Source of the DNA: Pachypanchax playfairii
Lineage: Eukaryota; Chordata; Actinopteri; Cyprinodontiformes; Aplocheilidae
NCBI GenBank assembly: GCA_006937955.1
Contig: SSNP01000001.1
Location: 10,264,679 to 10,328,678 of the forward strand
Length of the DNA: 64,000 nucleotides
Reading direction: 5' to 3'
Shown: positions 10,991 to 23,642 of the stretch, one piece after another
How positions within the stretch are numbered: the stretch's first letter is position 1
Layout of the letters: each line of letters starts with the position of its first letter
Program-made: the position numbers and the translations under genes
Notes under the pieces: generated by a model
What the model saw: the letters and a program-made list of their open reading frames with translations, nothing else
Told to the model about the DNA's origin: nothing
Databases searched by the model: none

Positions 10991-13285
10991 TTAAAATACT
11001 GTGGTTCAAACACTTTGGTGTAAATTTCTGAGCAATTGGCTGCATTTGAAAAGTATGCTTCCCATTTTGTGTCAAAATACAACATTCTGAGAAAAACATA
11101 AGGAAAACTTCAACCTGGCAATTACTAAAATGCACCACCTGCTCTTTTGGCCATAGAAAACTGTAAACTGACATGTACTGTATCTTCCCTGAGAAAAAAT
11201 TTGAGACGTCATAAAACAATTGAAAAAATTCCAGTGGAAAGTTCTCAAGTGTCTTAACTGTACAGTAAATGCAATGGAGGCAAAGCTAAACATTTCATGC
11301 AGATATAGAACGCTTTTCAAATGATTTAGGAGTTCAGTCATGTGATTACTCACTCCCTTTCATCAGTTCTTCAGGCTCATGATAGGTTGTGTCTGGTATA
11401 AATAACTACCTTTAATCACTCCTGTTATGTGATTGAGGAAGAATGGAAAGCACTTTAGCGCTCGTCATTTGCTTCACAATGGAAATGGACATAAGAGTAG
11501 GAAATAAAATCTGAATGCACACACATTTGGAGCATCTCCATAAGGACTGATGGTCAGAAAATTCCTTTACATTCCTAATGGCATCTTTTGTCCCAGATTT
11601 TTCCATATTTTGTGTGTGATCTCAAACTCATCCCTGCTTTCCATTCACCTTTCCACTCTCTTGCGTTTGAGCAGTTGTCTCTTTCAAATTATGTTTTTTT
11701 CCTCTTTCTGCCATCTTTAATCCTGATTCCTGAGCTCCTTACCTTTTCTCTCCATACTTATTTCCAGCAATCTTTAAAATAATTTTTCTGATAATCTGGA
11801 TTTTTACTTTATTTCCTTTTTTGTTGCCTTTTCAGTGGGACAATCTATTTTGATAGTTTTGTATTAAATTTAAAAAGCTACATTTCTTGGAAAATCATCT
11901 CGTCGGGGTTTGTGTCGACTATTTCGTAGGTGTTTTGTGGATGTGTGTAAAAACCGGAGCTACGATTCACAGGAGTTCGCATAAGCCACACAAGTTATTT
12001 AAGTTGTAACAGTGGATTAAAGGAAGGAAGATGACATGCAACATATTTTGCTTCTCAAACACACCGATGTCATCAAGATATCCCTCACATCCCTAACCGG
12101 ATACAAACACACAAATCCAGCATCTTTATACAATAAAATCCAAAGCAGAGGAAAGAAATGTTTCTTTGGGGACATATTGGTGTGTTACATCAGGGCATAG
12201 TGGCATGCATGTTTGACTACCTAAGTTGGAGTCCCCATCCTCCAGAATTACTTCCCATGTCGCTGACAAAATGTAGAGTGACACAGTGTGTTGTCTCTTG
12301 GCTTAAGTCTGGCTGTCCAGGCCCACAGGGCAAACACTCAGTCTGCACCTCAATCCAATCTTTCTGTTTCAGGTTCATCATTGTCATTCCTGTCCTTTTC
12401 CCCCTCTTCCTGGGCTCTTTACTCATCATCTTCATTGCTCTTCACTGCCCTTGCCATCTCTTTTTACATCAGAGCTTTCAGGACCTCTCTGCACATCCTC
12501 AGACCTCATTCTCTATTCTGCTCATTTGTCTTAATGTTGCTGCACTTGTCTTTGAATCAAATAAGAGCTCGAGCTTTTGTCTCTCTTGGGTCCGTTTGAT
12601 GATTCCGTAAGTATTTTTGTAGATATAGGATGATACATTTGGGATTCAAATTCAAAACCTTTTTGCCAGCATAACACCTCAGAAATATCAGGAACTCCTT
12701 GTGATAATTACTCAAATCATGTTGTTTTTGTTTGTTGTGTGGTTTTCTAAATGTCATGTAATTATGTTTGCACTTTCACATAATGCAGGATGGTTTTATC
12801 ATGAGACTGACAAGCTTCCCCAGCTAAAAACTAATGAAAATGTACTGAAAACGCATCTAAAACAACTCAAACTCACATATTTTAATCATTCCAATCAAAT
12901 GGTATGGTCCAATAGATGGCAATAGTGCACATCTAATGTTAAAAAACATTATTGGAATATGTATGCACCTCTGAATAAGATAAAATGTAGCACCAAAGAC
13001 AACAACCATGAGGCAACAGCTTTGACTACATTTTAATCATCCTTCCTCTATTAGGAGAAGCTTTTAGCTTGTTTAACCAACTGGTCCACATCTGCTTTTC
13101 CAAAATGACATTGTAGTGACCAGTGTCTAATTGTAGTTAAAAACACTGCTTTATCACACTCAAACAAAAAAAATAATCTAAATCTTTTCGGGAGGTTACT
13201 CTTGTTTTCCACTTTAGAATATTTCAATCAGTAAACACGTTAACAAGCTAGAGAGCTCAAAGTTACAACATTCTAAGTGACTAAT
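10991..13285. other. Unannotated intronic sequence
   Basis: No coding similarity or transposon ends recognised over about 2.3 kb. Open stretches at 12158-12610 (plus) and 12217-12435 (minus) overlap on opposite strands and look random. Confidence 0.4.
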
Positions 13286-14151
13286 AACCTGGCGCTGCCA
13301 GATCTGTGTGTAGCCCCGCCTTTTCTCGATTCGGGGACACACATACATCTGGAACCACGCCACTGAAAACCATCTATTTCGGTCAAAAAACGTTCACATC
13401 AATCACGTGTTAGAAGCAGTGTAAAACAGCTGTTTGTGCAATACAGTCAGGTCTCCATTTTTTTTTCATTATCTGTTGTTTGTTAAAATATGATGTGCTT
13501 ATTGTTTTTATCCTCGTCCCATTTTATGTTGTTTATATGTAATGTCTTTGTATATTTGTATTAATAAATGTGGACCATCAACCTGCCAGGAGGCCTACAG
13601 ATGGAAATTAGCTGAAGGCTACAATCTGGCATATTTACATTTGTAAGAATGTTCATTAATATGTGTTGTACCTCCTTTTTAAATAAATAAAATAAATAAA
13701 TAAATTAACTGTGGTTTGGGGCAGGTGATTGGCAGCGTGTGCCAGGCAGTCAAAGCAAAACAAACATGGCTGCGCCGGTGGATGTACACATAAAAGCAGC
13801 TATTGAATCTGTTTTAGGAGAACTAGAGACGATTTCTTTATTGAAAAATGAGCAAAGGTAAGAACTTTGTGCATTTCGTCTTCTTGGTAAAGATGTGTTT
13901 CGCTTTTCTTAGTGGTAACGATGTGTGTGTTTTTCTCCCTAATGGAGTCGCAAGAGCTTGATTTACTGTGATTTGCTAAACACAAATCATCAAAGACAGA
14001 CACTTGCTGGCTCGTCCTCCAATCAGCTTAAATTATTATGCCAGATGCTCCTCCCTTTTATAGATGGTTTCAAATGGAGCTGTTCCAGATGTATGTGTGT
14101 CCCCAACTTGACAAGAGGTGGGGTTACAAATAGATCTGGCAGAGCCAGGTT
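13286..14151 (+). mobile_element. Long-TIR element with 11-bp target duplication (Mutator-like?)
   Basis: The terminal inverted repeats are about 85 bp. The left end reads AACCTGGCGCTGCCAGATCT. The right end read inverted is AACCTGGCTCTGCCAGATCT, and both continue to GGGGACACACATACATCTGG. The flanks are an exact 11-bp direct repeat, AAGTGACTAAT, at 13275-13285 and 14152-14162. TSDs of 9-11 bp and long TIRs fit the Mutator superfamily, but I cannot confirm this without a transposase. The 866-bp element carries an A+T-rich simple stretch (13679-13705) and one exon-like segment (13766-13857). Confidence 0.7.
13766..13857 (+). pseudogene. First exon with splice donor inside the long-TIR element, helicase-like N-terminus?
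   Basis: ATG at 13766 follows a CpG-bearing leader and opens MAAPVDVHIKAAIES, then VLGELETISLLKNEQ, ending at a strong donor AG|GTAAGA (13857/13858). No downstream exon survives in this copy. The end, L-x-L-K-x-E-Q, resembles the residues just before the Q-motif/Walker A region of RecQ-like helicase genes that occur in many copies in fish genomes (from memory, not verified). It is also compatible with an unrelated transposon protein. The 92-bp exon leaves two bases over. If translated alone, the product would be about 30 residues plus intron read-through. Confidence 0.4.
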
Positions 14152-15526
14152 AAGTGACTAATGCCAAAACGTTTTTAAAAAGTCTTAAACTAGAGCTTAA
14201 GATCTGACCAACGTATCCCTGGTCTGCTTGCTATTGAAAGAATAATAGGGAAAATAAAGAGGAAACTGAAGAAGAAGAAATGAGAAACAGGGTTGTGTGT
14301 AGTTCACGGTGGCTGTGAAGAGCTGAGCTCAGCTGTTGCCCTGTTCACACCAGACGCGTATTTCTGTGCGCCGGTCCGGTCCGGTTCAGAGCTATTTTTT
14401 CATCATGGATACGTAAATAACGTCATAAAACAATTGAAGAGCTTATTTTAATTACTCCTACTTTTAATTTGTCATCGTTCATCTCGACTTGTCACCGACT
14501 CCTCTCTCTCTCACCCTTCCCCCATTTGCGTTTTGACTCCCAAAAACCCCACCCCCCTCAACGTAGTCAGCATACTCCGTTGCGCTGTGTGTTGTGTTTA
14601 TTTTCATCTCTTTATTCTGTTTAGATACACAAATATGATCGCATTTATCACAGTATTTTATTTTCAAGAATTGCGTTTATTTTTTTAAAATTGACCGGAT
14701 TGTCTCGTGTCTTAGTGTGACTTCCTGCCAGAATTGATGCGGAATGCTTACGGCTCACACAAAAAGACTAGACGCCAAAATGATCTCTTCATGGCGCGGG
14801 CAGGCCATGCTGCTTCGTAGCGCTTCGCGACACCATAGGTTAACAAGGGCGCCGAAAGGAAGCGGTCTCCATTATGTGCCGCTTTGCAGTGCTTTGCAGC
14901 TGGTGTGTATGATTGTAAAAATTTGCAAAAGAAATGGGTTTTGAATTCAATGAAAGGTTTGGGAAAAAAAAAAAAGAGTTGATACTGAGCCCTGGTGTTA
15001 CATCAATTTTAAGTGATCAGTGACTTCCAATCACTGAAATGATCTGCTATACTACACAATATGCAAAATGGGTGGGGTCTTGATTTGTAGTTCAACCTGG
15101 GAGCCTGAAATAAATTTCCTGCCGGCTGATTCTTACTGTGATCCAGTCGTGATATATAATGTCATTTAAAAGAAAGTTGAGCGTAAGAGAAGAAAAACTG
15201 GATCAATACAGAAAGGAGGCCAAAACTTTAAAAGATGGAGGGTGGGAATAAGAAGGAATAGCAAGAGGAAAAGATGAAAAAAGTAAAATATATGAGGTTA
15301 ATAAATATGACTTATAGACAAAACGTCTTAATATAAGAGGTAATTTATTTTCTATTACCTTACTGATATGTGAATTTTAGCATTCAATGAATGAACACTT
15401 GCCTCAACCATAACACTGTTCACGCTTTGTTGTCTCTTCATTCAATATGGGTGAGGTACTGTACCTTTTCTCAAAATGTTATCACCCTCACTTAATTCCT
15501 TGATTTCATTACTATTCTCTTTTCAG
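14152..15526. other. Intergenic/intronic; CpG-richer patch with one possible Harbinger-type end
   Basis: 14340-14400 begins GTTCACACCAGACGCG, a motif seen at Harbinger-type termini, but no inverted partner was found. The patch up to about 14900 is richer in CpG than its neighbours. The remainder shows nothing recognisable. Confidence 0.35.
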
Positions 15527-15842
15527 CTGATCCCTTCAGGACTCACCACAGCAAGTCCTCTGTCTCCATCTATCCTCAGCATCTTCCTTTCATAACACCA
15601 ACCAACCTCATGTCCTCCTTCACTACATCCATATATCTCCCCTTTGGTCTTCCTCTAGACCTCCTGTCTGGTAGTTCCCAACTCAGCATCCTTTTCCCAA
15701 TAAACCCACTATCTCTCATCTGTACATGTCCAAATTATCTCAGTCTCTCTGACTTTATCTTCAAACTATCTAACATTTGTCGTCCCTCTAATGGACTCAT
15801 TCCTGATCCTGTCCATCCTTGCCCCTCCCACTTGATTTATTC
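15527..15842 (-). mobile_element. RTE-type LINE 3' fragment
   Basis: On the minus strand this reads as the 3' end of the reverse-transcriptase frame of an RTE LINE (Rex3/Expander-like). It has GACATGTACAGATGAGAGAT, then GGATGCTGAG, GAGGAAGACCAAAGGGGAG and TATGGATGTAGTGAAGGAGG, ending near AGGGATCAGCTGAAAAG. That order matches the remembered consensus (FGHVQRR...RGRPKRRFMDVVRED). Stops and changes show it is dead. Confidence 0.7.
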
Positions 15843-16439
15843 CTTCTAAATGAGGTAAAACGTTACTGACTTAAGACAGCAGGGATTATCATACCTAGTT
15901 TGGCTGACAGTTAAACACTAACACATTTTTCAGTACTATATTGCCTATGGTTCATCAGTGTGAGCTTGACACTTGAGTGTTGGGGGGGGTTAAAGTACTT
16001 TAGGAAAATAGAAAATGAAAGAGTCCAACACTATCATTCATCCAGATATTCTGTTTTTTTTTTTACTTTGGCTATACACTCACTACTGTACACTTCAGCT
16101 TTGCACAATCACTCACACTTTCACAGTATCAGCAGCTTTCTGCAAGGTCGGACAGAATGAAAAAGTTGTAAACATAGCTTTGACAGTAACAAGTAATGAA
16201 TTGGGTGGAGGTTTCTTTATTGTTTGTTTCAAGACACAAGGCCTGATATTATTGCTTTAGTTTTTGTGTATTTTCAGGATTGTCAATGAACTGCTAACCA
16301 TGAAACTTATTAAGATATGTAGCTGCAAACTTCTAATTAGCGATTGTTTTAAGACTTTGGTCCAATCAAGGAGAGAACACCAACAGAGGGGTTTTTCCTA
16401 CACATTTTTAAGACTCAATTCAGTTTACTTCAGGAGTAC
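15843..16439. other. No recognised feature
   Basis: AT-rich intronic sequence with short homopolymers (G run at 15980, T run at 16053). Confidence 0.4.
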
Positions 16440-17600
16440 TATTTTAATCTCACGGGGCAGGCCTTCAGAGCCTTGTTCCTGTTCAGTCGCTCCAGCTGCC
16501 TCTTCACCTGACTGCTAGACACAGACAGGTGAGGGAGGAAGACAAAGGGGACACAAGTTTCTTCTGATGTTGTTAGAGACAGTAAACAGCACCAGGATCC
16601 ATCACTAAGGTGGAAGACGAGACTGTTGAGTTGTGACAGGGAAGCTGTAAGTCAAGGGAGGGTGGGAGGTCTATCCGGTTGGTGGCAGGAAAGGAAGCTG
16701 TTGAGCTTCTCTCTGAATTAAACCTTTTGAAAAACATATTCAGTTTATTGACTCAGTCTGGACTTTCATAATCTTATCCTGTTTCTGTTTGAAGCTTGTG
16801 ATCGTCTTCATTCCTGACCATGTATCTCTTATGCTGTTTTGGTAGAACTTGCTCTCCAGCCTTTTCCTCTGCACCTCCTTATTTCTAGTGCTGCCACGAT
16901 TAGTCACGATAACGTCGACTAACAAAATCGTCAACAATAAATTTAATAATAAACGTCAGCGTTTATTGTATGAAGCATTGTTTTTGTTTTGTTTTTGTTT
17001 TGTCTTTCTGCTCGACGCATAAAAGAAAGCACGTCGTCTTGTTGGCTGCTAACATTAGCCAACATTAGGGAGTTGCTTGTATTTACACACTAAAAGGTGT
17101 GTTGGGGGTGGGGAAGGGTACATAGAGCCTCTTGTCTTCTTACAGTGCACTTCTTTATTGAATGTCTAACATGAACATCTCTCTGCTGTGCAAGAATCAA
17201 AGGAGTTCAGAACTTTTTCTTTACATGATACATGCACAAGTGCAAAATTTCACATGCACGATTTTCCCGTTAGCAGGAGGGAGACTTGCGATCATCACTT
17301 TGTCGGGCATGTCTCATTGAAAAAGAATAGAGAGGAGGTGATGTCGCTACCTGTGTATCGAGTCCATAAAGCCTTAAAATAACTCTGGAGGAGTTTCATT
17401 CAGTTTCCTGAGAACACTTCCTCACACTTGTTTTGTCGATATTTTCCTTACACCATCTGTTGTTAACAAGCACTGCTATCCCACTGCCTTTTCTTTTGCG
17501 TGTGCTTTTCAAATTTTTGCCTGCTTGTATTATCAGAACTCCAGTCATGTAGGACACAATATGCTCCTGCAGTCCCTTCTCAGTGGAACACATAACACTA
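16440..17600 (-). pseudogene. LINE remnant: endonuclease and pre-RT pieces, split by a hAT end
   Basis: Three pieces lie in the expected order on the minus strand. At 17520-17400, RKGSGIAVLVNNRWC resembles the apurinic-endonuclease segment RGGGLAVYVNNRWC of fish LINEs. At 16880-16745, EVQRKRLESKFYQN followed by RDTWSGMKTITSFKQ matches the linker before the reverse transcriptase. At 16510-16440, QVKRQLERLNRNKAL matches the start of the RT domain (VRRQLxRLNxxKAxGPD), but the GPD motif is lost. Stops and frame breaks separate them. A hAT-like terminus begins at 16886 between the endonuclease and linker pieces. The RT catalytic motif is not present. Confidence 0.6.
16886..17070. mobile_element. 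hAT-like terminus inserted in the LINE
   Basis: TAGTGCTGCCACGATTAGTC at 16886 followed by GTCGACTAACAAAATCGTC is the terminus of a common fish hAT family with RTCGAC repeats. The opposite end was not found, so the right boundary is uncertain (possibly up to about 17395). Confidence 0.5.
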
Positions 17601-20600
17601 CATTCTTGATACTCTAGTTGGGTTTTTCCAGCACTTCAAGCTCAGCTCTTTTTTTTTGTGCGAAAGAGCTAACGTTTCCCATTATGATTAAATGAAGACA
17701 TGTTTGTCATTTTCTCTTTTTCTCTCTTTGCTTTGCTCCACACTCAAGATATCTCCTCTTTAACTCATCAGGGATTTAAGGTTCTAATTTAGCTTTTATT
17801 TTAAGCCTTTTATATGTTCATCAGCTGCTCCCACTTGGTAACGACTCTCATTGCTATGGTTACTAATCAAAACTGGTGGCCAAATGTGACAAAGTCACTG
17901 TGGAAATCCCTCAAGCTGCAAAGCATCCAAACCCAAACAAACAATATGCAAAAAAAGGTCATTTTTAATATGGAAAAAGGAACAGACAACTATGCAATTT
18001 ATAGCTACAGCAATATATTACTACTGTGATTGAAGATATTTTAAAATCTACTCATTGAGTCACTGTCTCACAGTAGATGACAGGAAAATATGTTTTTTAC
18101 TATCCACCATTGTCTCCTGACATCCCAGGTTCTCTCTCCTTCTCATTTGCTTCCCTCTGGGGCTACCTTATCCAAGACTGCTTACTCTGTTACTATACTT
18201 AGAATAATTCACAGACTGAGTTTTAAATGTTTAATGCTGAGTTAAGAGACCCAGACCCCTACTAACCCCACCCCCAGTAGGGCAAAAAACAGGCTGGTGT
18301 AGAGTGTATACCTCACCTTTCAGAGGCAGATTACAGATGCACACAGACATTGATCAAGAGCTCCAGAAGGTGAGGGAATAAATCTTCCTTGACAGGAAGG
18401 TTGTGTTAGCCCTAACACTTCATACTGCAAAGGAGGTGAAGGGGCAAAGTTTGGCTGAGTCATGCCACCTGGGGGAGCAAGTGCAAAGCAACAGAAGGAG
18501 GTTAAAATGACAAAAGCACTGAGGTAGGCAGACGGACCACAGAAGGGAAAAAAATATTTAAACAGAACAAAAATAGGAAGTGGGAAAAAGACTGAGACAG
18601 ATGAAATGGAGATGAAGTGTGTGGCAAAAAGAAAACGAGTGAAGAGAAAGCAGATGATAATAGTTTAAAGATAAAAAATTTTTTTTTGAAACTTTAGCCA
18701 TAGCATGGGGTAAAACAAAGCAAGTAGTGATTAGGTTAAGTTAAAAGGAAAGAAATAGTAAAAGTGACAGATGACAGGCAAGCTTTTGGCTGCCACTCAG
18801 ATGCATTAAAGTTGTACCACAGAAACATAAGATAGATGGAGAGAGAAACTGAGTGGGGGTGGATATGAGAGACAGAGGCAAAAAGTTAAAAATTAAAATG
18901 ACTGGGGGATTTGTTTTTATGCAAGAGGAAGATATAGAAAATGACGACAAGGAAAATGTCATGGATTAATAAAAGTCAATTTAATAGCAGGAAGGGCAAA
19001 CAAGACAATGAGAGAGGTAGAGAAGAAATAAAATATTCAGATGAATAAAGCAAAATAAAATAAAAAAATCAGTGTGGAGAATAAAATGAAAAAAAAAAAA
19101 AGAAAGCATTGTGAGCGAGACAGAAAATGTGCCTTTTTTAGAACATCTCTAGTGACAGTTACATTTAGGCCAGACTGCATAGCTGCTACCACGGGCATAT
19201 CCCACTGACAATGTGACATTTTCGCTCCAAATTAGTGGAAAAGTGAAGGAAAATATAGCAAACGATGTTTCGCCCCCTTCCATCTCTAAAATATTCAAGT
19301 TGTGGGTTCAAACAGAATTCCTGCATGGTGACATACTTCAAACAAGAAGTTGGTCATGCACAGAGGAGAGGGGCCGGGAAATGAACCCCATATTTTATAT
19401 ATAGTATATGTATCTATATATAGTATATTATATTTATATACAGAAAGAAAGAACACTTAATATGCAATTGCGTAATAAATCTGACTTTTGAAATTGTTGT
19501 TTGGGTTCTTTTGTGCCACTGGCAGTGATAGATACACAACGCATAATGATAGACACATTCAGCTGAAAGAATTTCTATGACAACCACAAATTACTTCATT
19601 ATAAAAAACAACAGCGACAAACACAAGCAAAGCAAGCTTATTAGAAATGGTTAGATGCACATCTCTTGCCATTGCAAAGCACTCTGGGTATGTGTCTGTG
19701 TGTGAGTATGAAAAGGAGTATGATGCATTTTCAACACCAAAAACTCATTTATTCCCTGCACACATAATGCAATGAGAGAAGGCAATGCAGGGATGAATGA
19801 TGGGTGGAAGAGCAATGGAGCAGTAAGTGAATACAGGAAGAAAGAGTGAAAATACAACAGGAAAGACTGGAAAATGACATGGAGAGAGAGATGGAGTGAC
19901 AGAACCATTCCTCATTAACCAGTGTCTTAACAGTGTATATGTCAACCCTAGCGGCCAGACAACTGCAGAGCGGTGTGATCATAATTTATCTGTTTAGAAT
20001 GCTGATGGGGGGGAAGTCAGGGTGCCTGCAAGGCTGTTAGCTGAGCTCTCCTGCTGGTTTGTGCAATGTGGTGTGATGACGTATTATCCTCAGTGTAACT
20101 GTGGAGGTAACAGAACTCAGAAATTCCCAGAACAGCATATGGAGATGTAATGTTGCGTATAGAAACAAAGCCATATATCAAGCACCGGGGAAATAATTCC
20201 GATATTACGTGCCAGGATTGTCAGCACAAAACAACCACTACTAGTTAAAAAAAGAGAAACAAGGGCTGCCAACAGTGCTTGTTGGTTGCTTGGTTTATTT
20301 CTAAAGGAATCCTAAATTAAGTTTAGATAATATAAAGTTTAGAAAAATAATTAATCCTAATGTATTTTTTACTGATCTTTGGTCAAACTGAGATTTTTGA
20401 CTACCAAAAAAAAATTAATCAATGTCCGCATGGATAAATCTTGATTGTAAATAAATTCTGTGCTCCTATTAAATAATTTCAAGTCAGAATATTGTATGGT
20501 CCAGCATGGTGCACAGTATGCAGCAGTATTTCACTGAGCTATACATGACAGCAGTATCTCCTATGGCTATGGGGTGAATTATACAGTGGAGCTACAGAGT

Positions 20601-21562
20601 CCCATTAAAATGCCCAGTCAATAAAAAGCAAGACTACAGATCTCCTGGCCGATTTGTACAATCACTAAAATGTTACTCTAAAATAAAAGCCACAGAATTC
20701 CAGCACAGGAGTAAGCAAATAGTATCTAAAAACGGGCTTGACACCACATGCTCCATCAGCGATTATCTGGTACCCTTAAGCATGGCACTTGAGTCCTATC
20801 TGCCCAGAAGATGTGCTCAGTGTCCAGCAGTAAAGCATTGTGTTGAAATACTCCCAAGTGTGACTGTGTGTTCTGTTTCAGAGGATGGATTCACTAAAGG
20901 ATGTGGCTCATTAACTGGGTGCCTTCACCGAAAGCAAGGCGGGACTGGTGCTTCCTATACTAATGAGTCAGTCACTTACAAAACACATACACACACTTTC
21001 AGGAATGCATTCTCAAGGACAATACTCAATATGAATAAGATTTCATTTAATCTGAGGATGGGTGTCATACTGTATATTTCAAGTTAATGATTATTCAAAC
21101 ACCATTTCATATCTTGCTCTTTGATATCCAACAGTTTCAGAGTTAATCAGTGTACATTCATCTGTTACTGATAAGAATTTACCTGGAAATTCAATAGAAA
21201 TACAACATTTATCCATTCGTTGACTTGCATCATGTAATAAATTATATGAGTTCAGTTACTGGCGTAATTATTAACTAACTGCAAAGAATTATGAGGAAGT
21301 TTCTTCTAGTTTCTTCTGGCCATTTAAGGTCATTTACTAATATGGGATATAACATTGTACAATCTAATCCTTCAGTTCTGAATATAATGATGTCCTTTTA
21401 CAATACAGCCTTCACAATAAAGAACAATTATCCGGATAAACAAGATTTAGATAAAAAGCCAATGACGTGACAAATCTTTCCTTTCCCGGTTATTTATTGT
21501 TTTTTATTATTATTTCTTATTTTCGTATAAATACAGACTCTGGAAAAATAAATGCCCTTTTT
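17601..21562. other. Unannotated intronic sequence
   Basis: About 4 kb of AT-rich sequence with purine-rich stretches (18520-19110) and short AT repeats near 19394-19440. No transposon ends or coding similarity recognised. Confidence 0.4.
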
Positions 21563-21850
21563 CCTCTTAAACAAAGATGGAGTTTAAAGTAGTACAAAAT
21601 AACTTTTACAACTTTAAGCTACTGTTTTGAAACTTGTCTAAGTTGATACTCACCAAAAACCATGTTCATCTTCCTAGTAGACATCATCCTGTGCGCCTCT
21701 GATGGCTTTACAATAGACTAAATAACTTCAGTTGCTCGGGTTGCAGACGTGACGATGTTCTGACGATTCATGCTGCCTTGTCGAAAAATGCTGCCGTAGT
21801 GCAACTTGATAACTTATTTCACAACGATACGTCATTGGAAGTTTATACAG
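21563..21850. repeat. TTAA-type MITE, partial
   Basis: Begins TTTAAAGTAGTACAAAATAA and continues CTTTTACAACTTTAAGCTAC, closely similar to 59693-59800 in the same orientation and related to the terminus at 32428. The right end could not be fixed. Confidence 0.5.
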
Positions 21851-22068
21851 TATTCTTGTTTATAGTGAGTGTGTCCTGTTAATTATTTAAGCCTATTTTT
21901 ATGATCCTTCTCTGATATTTTCTATATAAAAGCCCTCTGGGTCCATATCAGCCATTGTTGGGTCCTTCTCCTCTGGGTGTGTCCAAACATTTGCCTGTTG
22001 CTCTGACAATACACGCAAAGTAAAAATAGTGTCATTTGTATTTATTTATTTATTTTGCATTTCCTATA

Positions 22069-22390
22069 TTAATCCCTCTTGGGGAAATTTGGCTCTGCAT
22101 TTGACCCATACTCACCGTGAGGTGAGGAGCAGAGGGCAGCCATCTTGAACAGCGCCCGAGGGGCAGTTTCAGGGTTCAGTATCTTGCCCAATGATATTTC
22201 GACACATAGCCTCTTGCCGGGACACGGGATTGAGCTCCGGTTTCCCGATTGGAGGATGACCTCCTTTCCAACAGACTACAGCCGCCCCGAGGCAGCAGCA
22301 GTGGGTTCAGTATCTTGCCAAAAGGATACTTCGACGTAGCTTACCGGCACCGGAGATCAAACCCGCCATCAACCCAACCCGCCATTAGTG
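22069..22390 (-). repeat. tRNA-derived SINE, minus orientation, partly duplicated body
   Basis: The plus strand opens ATTAATCCCTCTTGGGGAAA, as in the copy at 53617. On the minus strand a tRNA-like head GGGGCGGCTGTAGTCTGTTG (A-box region) runs to a B-box-like CTCAATCCC. After it, part of the body (CAGTATCTTGCC..GATACTTCGACGTAGC) is repeated at 22310-22345. Confidence 0.6.
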
Positions 22391-22635
22391 TTCCTGTCCT
22401 GTGAGAGTTTATTTGATAGGTAAAATGTATTTTTGGGGAAAATATGGAAACAATAAATCTGTTTATTGAAGTCAAGACTGTAGAACGGCACATGTAGAGA
22501 AGGAATCAGTAGCACATCTCAACAGGTCGCATATTTCAACAGAACACCGGTTCCAGCAACGGTCGTCTGAGACATGGTTGCTTACAAAAGTCAAAGTTAT
22601 TTTGTACTTCTTTACACACAAAGTAAACTTCTATT

Positions 22636-22880
22636 TAGAGATGCACTGATACTGATATCGGGGCTAATACCAGTCTAATGTGTTCGTTTCAGTATCAGTT
22701 AGTTAACCGATACCATGAACCAATAATTAAATTGTGGAAACTTGAAATTTTTGTTTTGTGTCATTAATATCTTATTTTATCTAGTTCACCATCAGCATTG
22801 GTACTCGGTATAAGCAAGTACTCAGATCCAAGTATGGGTATCATATCGGTTTGAGAAAAAGGGGTATCATTGCATCCCTA
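22636..22880. repeat. hAT MITE (ATGCACCGATA family), copy 1
   Basis: Left end TAGAGATGCACTGATACTG and right end TGCATCCCTA are inverted. The interior has GTTAGTTAACCGATACCATG and AAGTACTCAGATCCAAGTAT, shared with copies at 30578, 51884 and 63633. Flanking 8-mers are no longer clearly identical. Confidence 0.65.
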
Positions 22881-23642
22881 CTTATATTGTCTAATCATTT
22901 CAACCCAACTAGGGCCAGCTGATGAACCACAGTGTTAATACAAAATAAATCTTTAAACAGAAGAGAACAGATGAAAGTTAAAATTATTATCTGTGTTTAA
23001 AAGGATTTAACAGGCACTGGATCGTTTTTAAAAAGCCATTTTAAAAGCTGTGTCGAGGAGACTGTTAAGAAGTGTTGATAGGAAAATATACAACCTGCTA
23101 AAATAAAAACCAGAGTGGAAACTGTGTGGATCTCCCTCCACTTTATCCACCATAATCTTCCCTGGTGTCTTGACCTCCACGGTGCTGCACTAGAGAGCAT
23201 TTATCATTGTTGACAGGCAGCATGATAAGATGATTTGTAACGTTGTCAATCTCCTCGCACTTCCTCACAGAATCCTCCAGGTAGTCTTGATTATTTCCTG
23301 ACGCACTAACATCACCAACAAATCCTCACTGTTCAGCGAATGAGCATTAACAGACGCTTCCTGGAAATTTGTGCCATTAACGTTCTACAACTACCTGCAA
23401 TCCAACTTAATCTATTATTAGCATTTAAGAGTCACACTTTCACTTTGACCGTGGTCATATTAATATTCAGTACAATAACAATATGAGCATTAGAATGCAT
23501 GAAAAGCCACGCCTGGGCTGGATTTGAGCCTCAGGTAGAATTTTAATGCAGGTGGTGGAGGGACTCTGTGGTTGGGATGCAGAATGCAGATGAAACAATT
23601 AGGGAAAAAGAACTTTTACTTCACATGCAGGATCAGCAATAG
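22881..23642. other. Unannotated sequence
   Basis: No recognised coding or mobile feature. Short frame at 22997-23200 (minus) without similarity. Confidence 0.4.

Noticed and set aside
12158..12610. 150-codon open stretch on the plus strand
   Set aside because: Overlaps other frames in the same and opposite strand and is leucine/serine/phenylalanine-rich as expected of pyrimidine-rich DNA.
14340..14900. Complete Harbinger element
   Set aside because: Only one end motif (GTTCACACCAGACGCG) was seen, with no inverted partner or 3-bp duplication.
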